Part shown: in pieces, positions 63,425 through 64,000 of the stretch | Position numbering within the stretch: position 1 is the stretch's first letter | Layout of the letters: each line of letters opens with the position of its first letter | Assembly (NCBI RefSeq): GCF_002775205.1 | Contig: NC_036447.1 | Location: forward strand, 15,668,501 to 15,732,500 | Direction: 5' to 3' | Source of the DNA: Xiphophorus maculatus | Lineage: Eukaryota; Chordata; Actinopteri; Cyprinodontiformes; Poeciliidae | Length of the DNA stretch: 64,000 nt | The notes under the pieces: model-generated | What the model was told of the DNA's origin: nothing | Databases searched by the model: none | The model's input: only the letters and a program-made list of their open reading frames with translations | Made by a program: the position numbers and the translations under genes

Positions 63425-64000
63425 AACCTCTAATCAAAGTGGTACAATTCTTAAAATATTGTGTGCTCTGTGGAGTGAAACACTGAAACTTCTTACTATC
63501 AATTTTTATTTTTATAAAATAGTAGGAGTATCTTAATATTCTTATTGAAACAGTTATGTTAAATTAAGAAGCACAAGAGGAGGTAAAAAAACACTGCAGA
63601 TTTCAGTTGAGTCAGCAATCTAAATCTAACTTAACCTGCTCCAATACAAGCACACAGCCACACCCATGGCCTTCAGAAATCTGTAAACAGCCGTCCATGT
63701 GTCATCTCTTCCTTCGGCACCTCCTCCTCCTTCCCTAATGTAGGCTACAGGTCCGAGCAAGGTCATAAATTAGGAACTAACCAATGGCTGCAGGCCAAGC
63801 CACTTCTGCAGCCAACTGGAAGGGAGCACCCAGCAAAATAAGAGCTTGTAGGAAAACTCAAATCCGTTTGCCAAGACGGGCCTTGCAAAACAAGCAGAAC
63901 AACACTGCCCCCGAACACAGCGAGGACAATGTTGCTCTGTGATAACAGAGCTCGACCGTAACTGCTGAGAGTTGCACAACACAACGGCAGCTCTGAGTGT
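63425..64000. other. End of window, no gene seen
   Basis: Two overlapping minus-strand frames (63763-63984) carry a hydrophobic run but no family features. CTCCTCCTCCTTCC near 63721 is a pyrimidine-rich patch. Confidence 0.35.

Noticed and set aside
63650..63690. Possible PDCD4 start exon (MGVAVCLYWSR then a GTTAAG donor)
   Set aside because: The peptide does not resemble known PDCD4 N-termini and the junction phase does not fit the exon at 60949.

Overview
The window is nuclear DNA from a ray-finned fish, probably a spiny-rayed teleost. The evidence is three vertebrate genes with GT-AG introns, a generally AT-rich background, and many decayed copies of DNA transposon families that are abundant in teleosts. 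I saw no prokaryotic features, CRISPR arrays, rRNA or tRNA genes.

All three protein-coding genes lie on the minus strand. From left to right they are EGR4, an immediate-early zinc-finger transcription factor (CDS 23177-24813, two exons, 482 aa); MOGS, the ER glucosidase I of N-glycan trimming (CDS 43753-48161, four exons, 845 aa); and PDCD4, an inhibitor of eIF4A-dependent translation (CDS 51407-60949 seen here, ten coding exons). The PDCD4 exon carrying the start codon was not found. EGR4 and MOGS are complete and all splice phases agree. The genes do not form a pathway. MOGS acts in the ER lumen, EGR4 in the nucleus and PDCD4 on translation initiation.

Positions 1-21.7 kb hold no gene I can support. 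This stretch is unique AT-rich sequence with transposon remnants, a SINE-like repeat, a 38-bp perfect tandem repeat and a 5' fragment of an LTR retrotransposon. EGR4 sits at 21.7-25.2 kb with a long AT-rich 3' UTR and a promoter that has a TATA box, a CArG-like site and CRE-like half sites. The 18 kb gap between EGR4 and MOGS (25.4-43.6 kb) is dominated by Tc1-like remnants, separated by unique blocks that could hold regulatory sequence. MOGS and PDCD4 are packed closely (43.6-61 kb). A hAT-like MITE lies between them and several Tc1-type insertions lie in PDCD4 introns. The last 3 kb is probably PDCD4 first-intron sequence.

I found no previously undescribed molecular system. The most useful observations are an almost perfect 43-nt palindrome (29.7 kb), the self-complementary 38-bp tandem repeat (12.3 kb), a retroelement-like sequence nested in a Tc1-like element (5-6.5 kb), a MITE with nearly intact inverted ends in PDCD4 (59.3 kb), and a PDCD4 N-terminus in which the mammalian DSG phosphodegron is altered. 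Family assignments rest on recognition by eye, not on database searches.
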